A stretch of DNA of 64,000 nt from NCBI GenBank assembly GCA_964592475.1, contig CAZQEZ010000004.1, positions 1-64,000 of the forward strand, in the 5' to 3' direction. The notes under the pieces were generated by a model, which was given only the letters and a program-made list of their open reading frames with translations, ran no database searches and had not been told where the DNA came from. This document shows positions 63,874 to 64,000 of the stretch, piece by piece. Numbering within the stretch: the stretch's first letter is position 1; each line of letters starts with the position of its first letter. Both the position numbers and the translations under genes were made by a program. The DNA comes from CAZQEZ01 sp964592475. Lineage in GTDB: Bacteria; Bacteroidota; Bacteroidia; Cytophagales; Cyclobacteriaceae.

Positions 63874-63999
63874 CTATAACTTACTAATTTCTTTTTCAGC
63901 TTCAGGTAGTGCTTTTTTAAGAGTTTCTACTACGTCATTGGTCAAAGAAATCACTTCTGATAAATCCTCTTTATTTTTTGACTTTTTCTCTATGATTCG
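63874..63999 (-). CDS. C-terminal end of an unidentified gene
   Basis: 42 codons including the stop, open to the window edge on the minus strand: 'SEVISLTNDVVETLKKALPEAEKEISKL' at the end. It is charged and helical, possibly a coiled-coil tail. Too little remains to name it. A strong terminator follows. Confidence 0.6.
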   Translation of the reverse strand, partial: RIIEKKSKNKEDLSEVISLTNDVVETLKKALPEAEKEISKL

Positions 64000-64000
64000 A

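Noticed and set aside
1..64000. Mobile element, prophage, defence island or CRISPR
   Set aside because: I found no transposase, integrase, att-like repeats, cas genes, restriction genes or spaced direct repeats.

Overview
The window looks like a chromosomal stretch of a Bacteroidota member, most likely of the Cytophagales type. Base composition is AT-rich and strong Shine-Dalgarno sites are largely absent. Several starts are preceded by the Bacteroidota -7 element TAnnTTTG, twice with a TTTG about 18-19 bp upstream. The gene content fits: type IX secretion (a PorP/SprF protein and a gliding-type C-terminal sorting domain), a TonB-dependent receptor with a carboxypeptidase-like N-domain, a GH106-type glycosidase lipoprotein, and a BatA-domain membrane protein. 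A run of exactly 100 N inside ctaA shows that this is a draft scaffold. I saw no rRNA, tRNA, CRISPR array, transposase, integrase or phage gene.

Layout. 1-13 kb: a lipid A acyltransferase tail, an orphan NtrC-type regulator, a DHA2 drug-efflux pump, a 1249-residue multi-PAS/GAF histidine kinase, a GNAT enzyme, a CPA1 antiporter and tmk. Between these intact genes lie four decayed genes: an MFS transporter tail, an unidentified minus-strand gene that still has its terminator, an EamA-type permease, and a Crp/Fnr N-terminus. 13-19 kb: a TPR-SpoIIE phosphatase, an aldo/keto reductase with a lipoprotein MsrA, and a serine hydrolase. 19-25 kb: a three-gene type IX secretion cassette (repeat adhesin with a type B sorting domain, PorP/SprF, TPR-PD40 protein). 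25-29 kb: an NSS symporter, tatA, an AraC regulator, a SlyD-like FKBP and a secreted protein with a sorting-like tail. 29-38 kb: a probable five-gene minus-strand operon (fur, STAS, purA, BatA-domain protein, non-catalytic dihydroorotase homologue), then the RelA/SpoT gene. 38-43 kb: pcm, then a plus-strand group of TPR protein, TonB receptor, membrane protein and winged-helix regulator. 43-54 kb: a quinone oxidoreductase, ppdK, an LDH/MDH-family enzyme with a four-helix membrane protein, an S9 peptidase lipoprotein, a CoA-binding protein, a DUF1328 small protein and a second aldo/keto reductase. 54-64 kb: an M20 peptidase, a HAD phosphatase, the GH106-like lipoprotein, a BamA-like barrel, a PatB-type C-S lyase, gap-broken ctaA and the tail of one more gene.

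Most of the window is core metabolism and cell-envelope biology. I found no convincing new defence or mobile system. The points most worth a second look are the decayed genes (one has a visible 8-bp tandem duplication), the dihydroorotase homologue without metal ligands, the alternating-repeat type IX cargo cassette, the TPR/TonB/regulator cluster, and two short GC-richer intergenic islands with protein-like reading frames.
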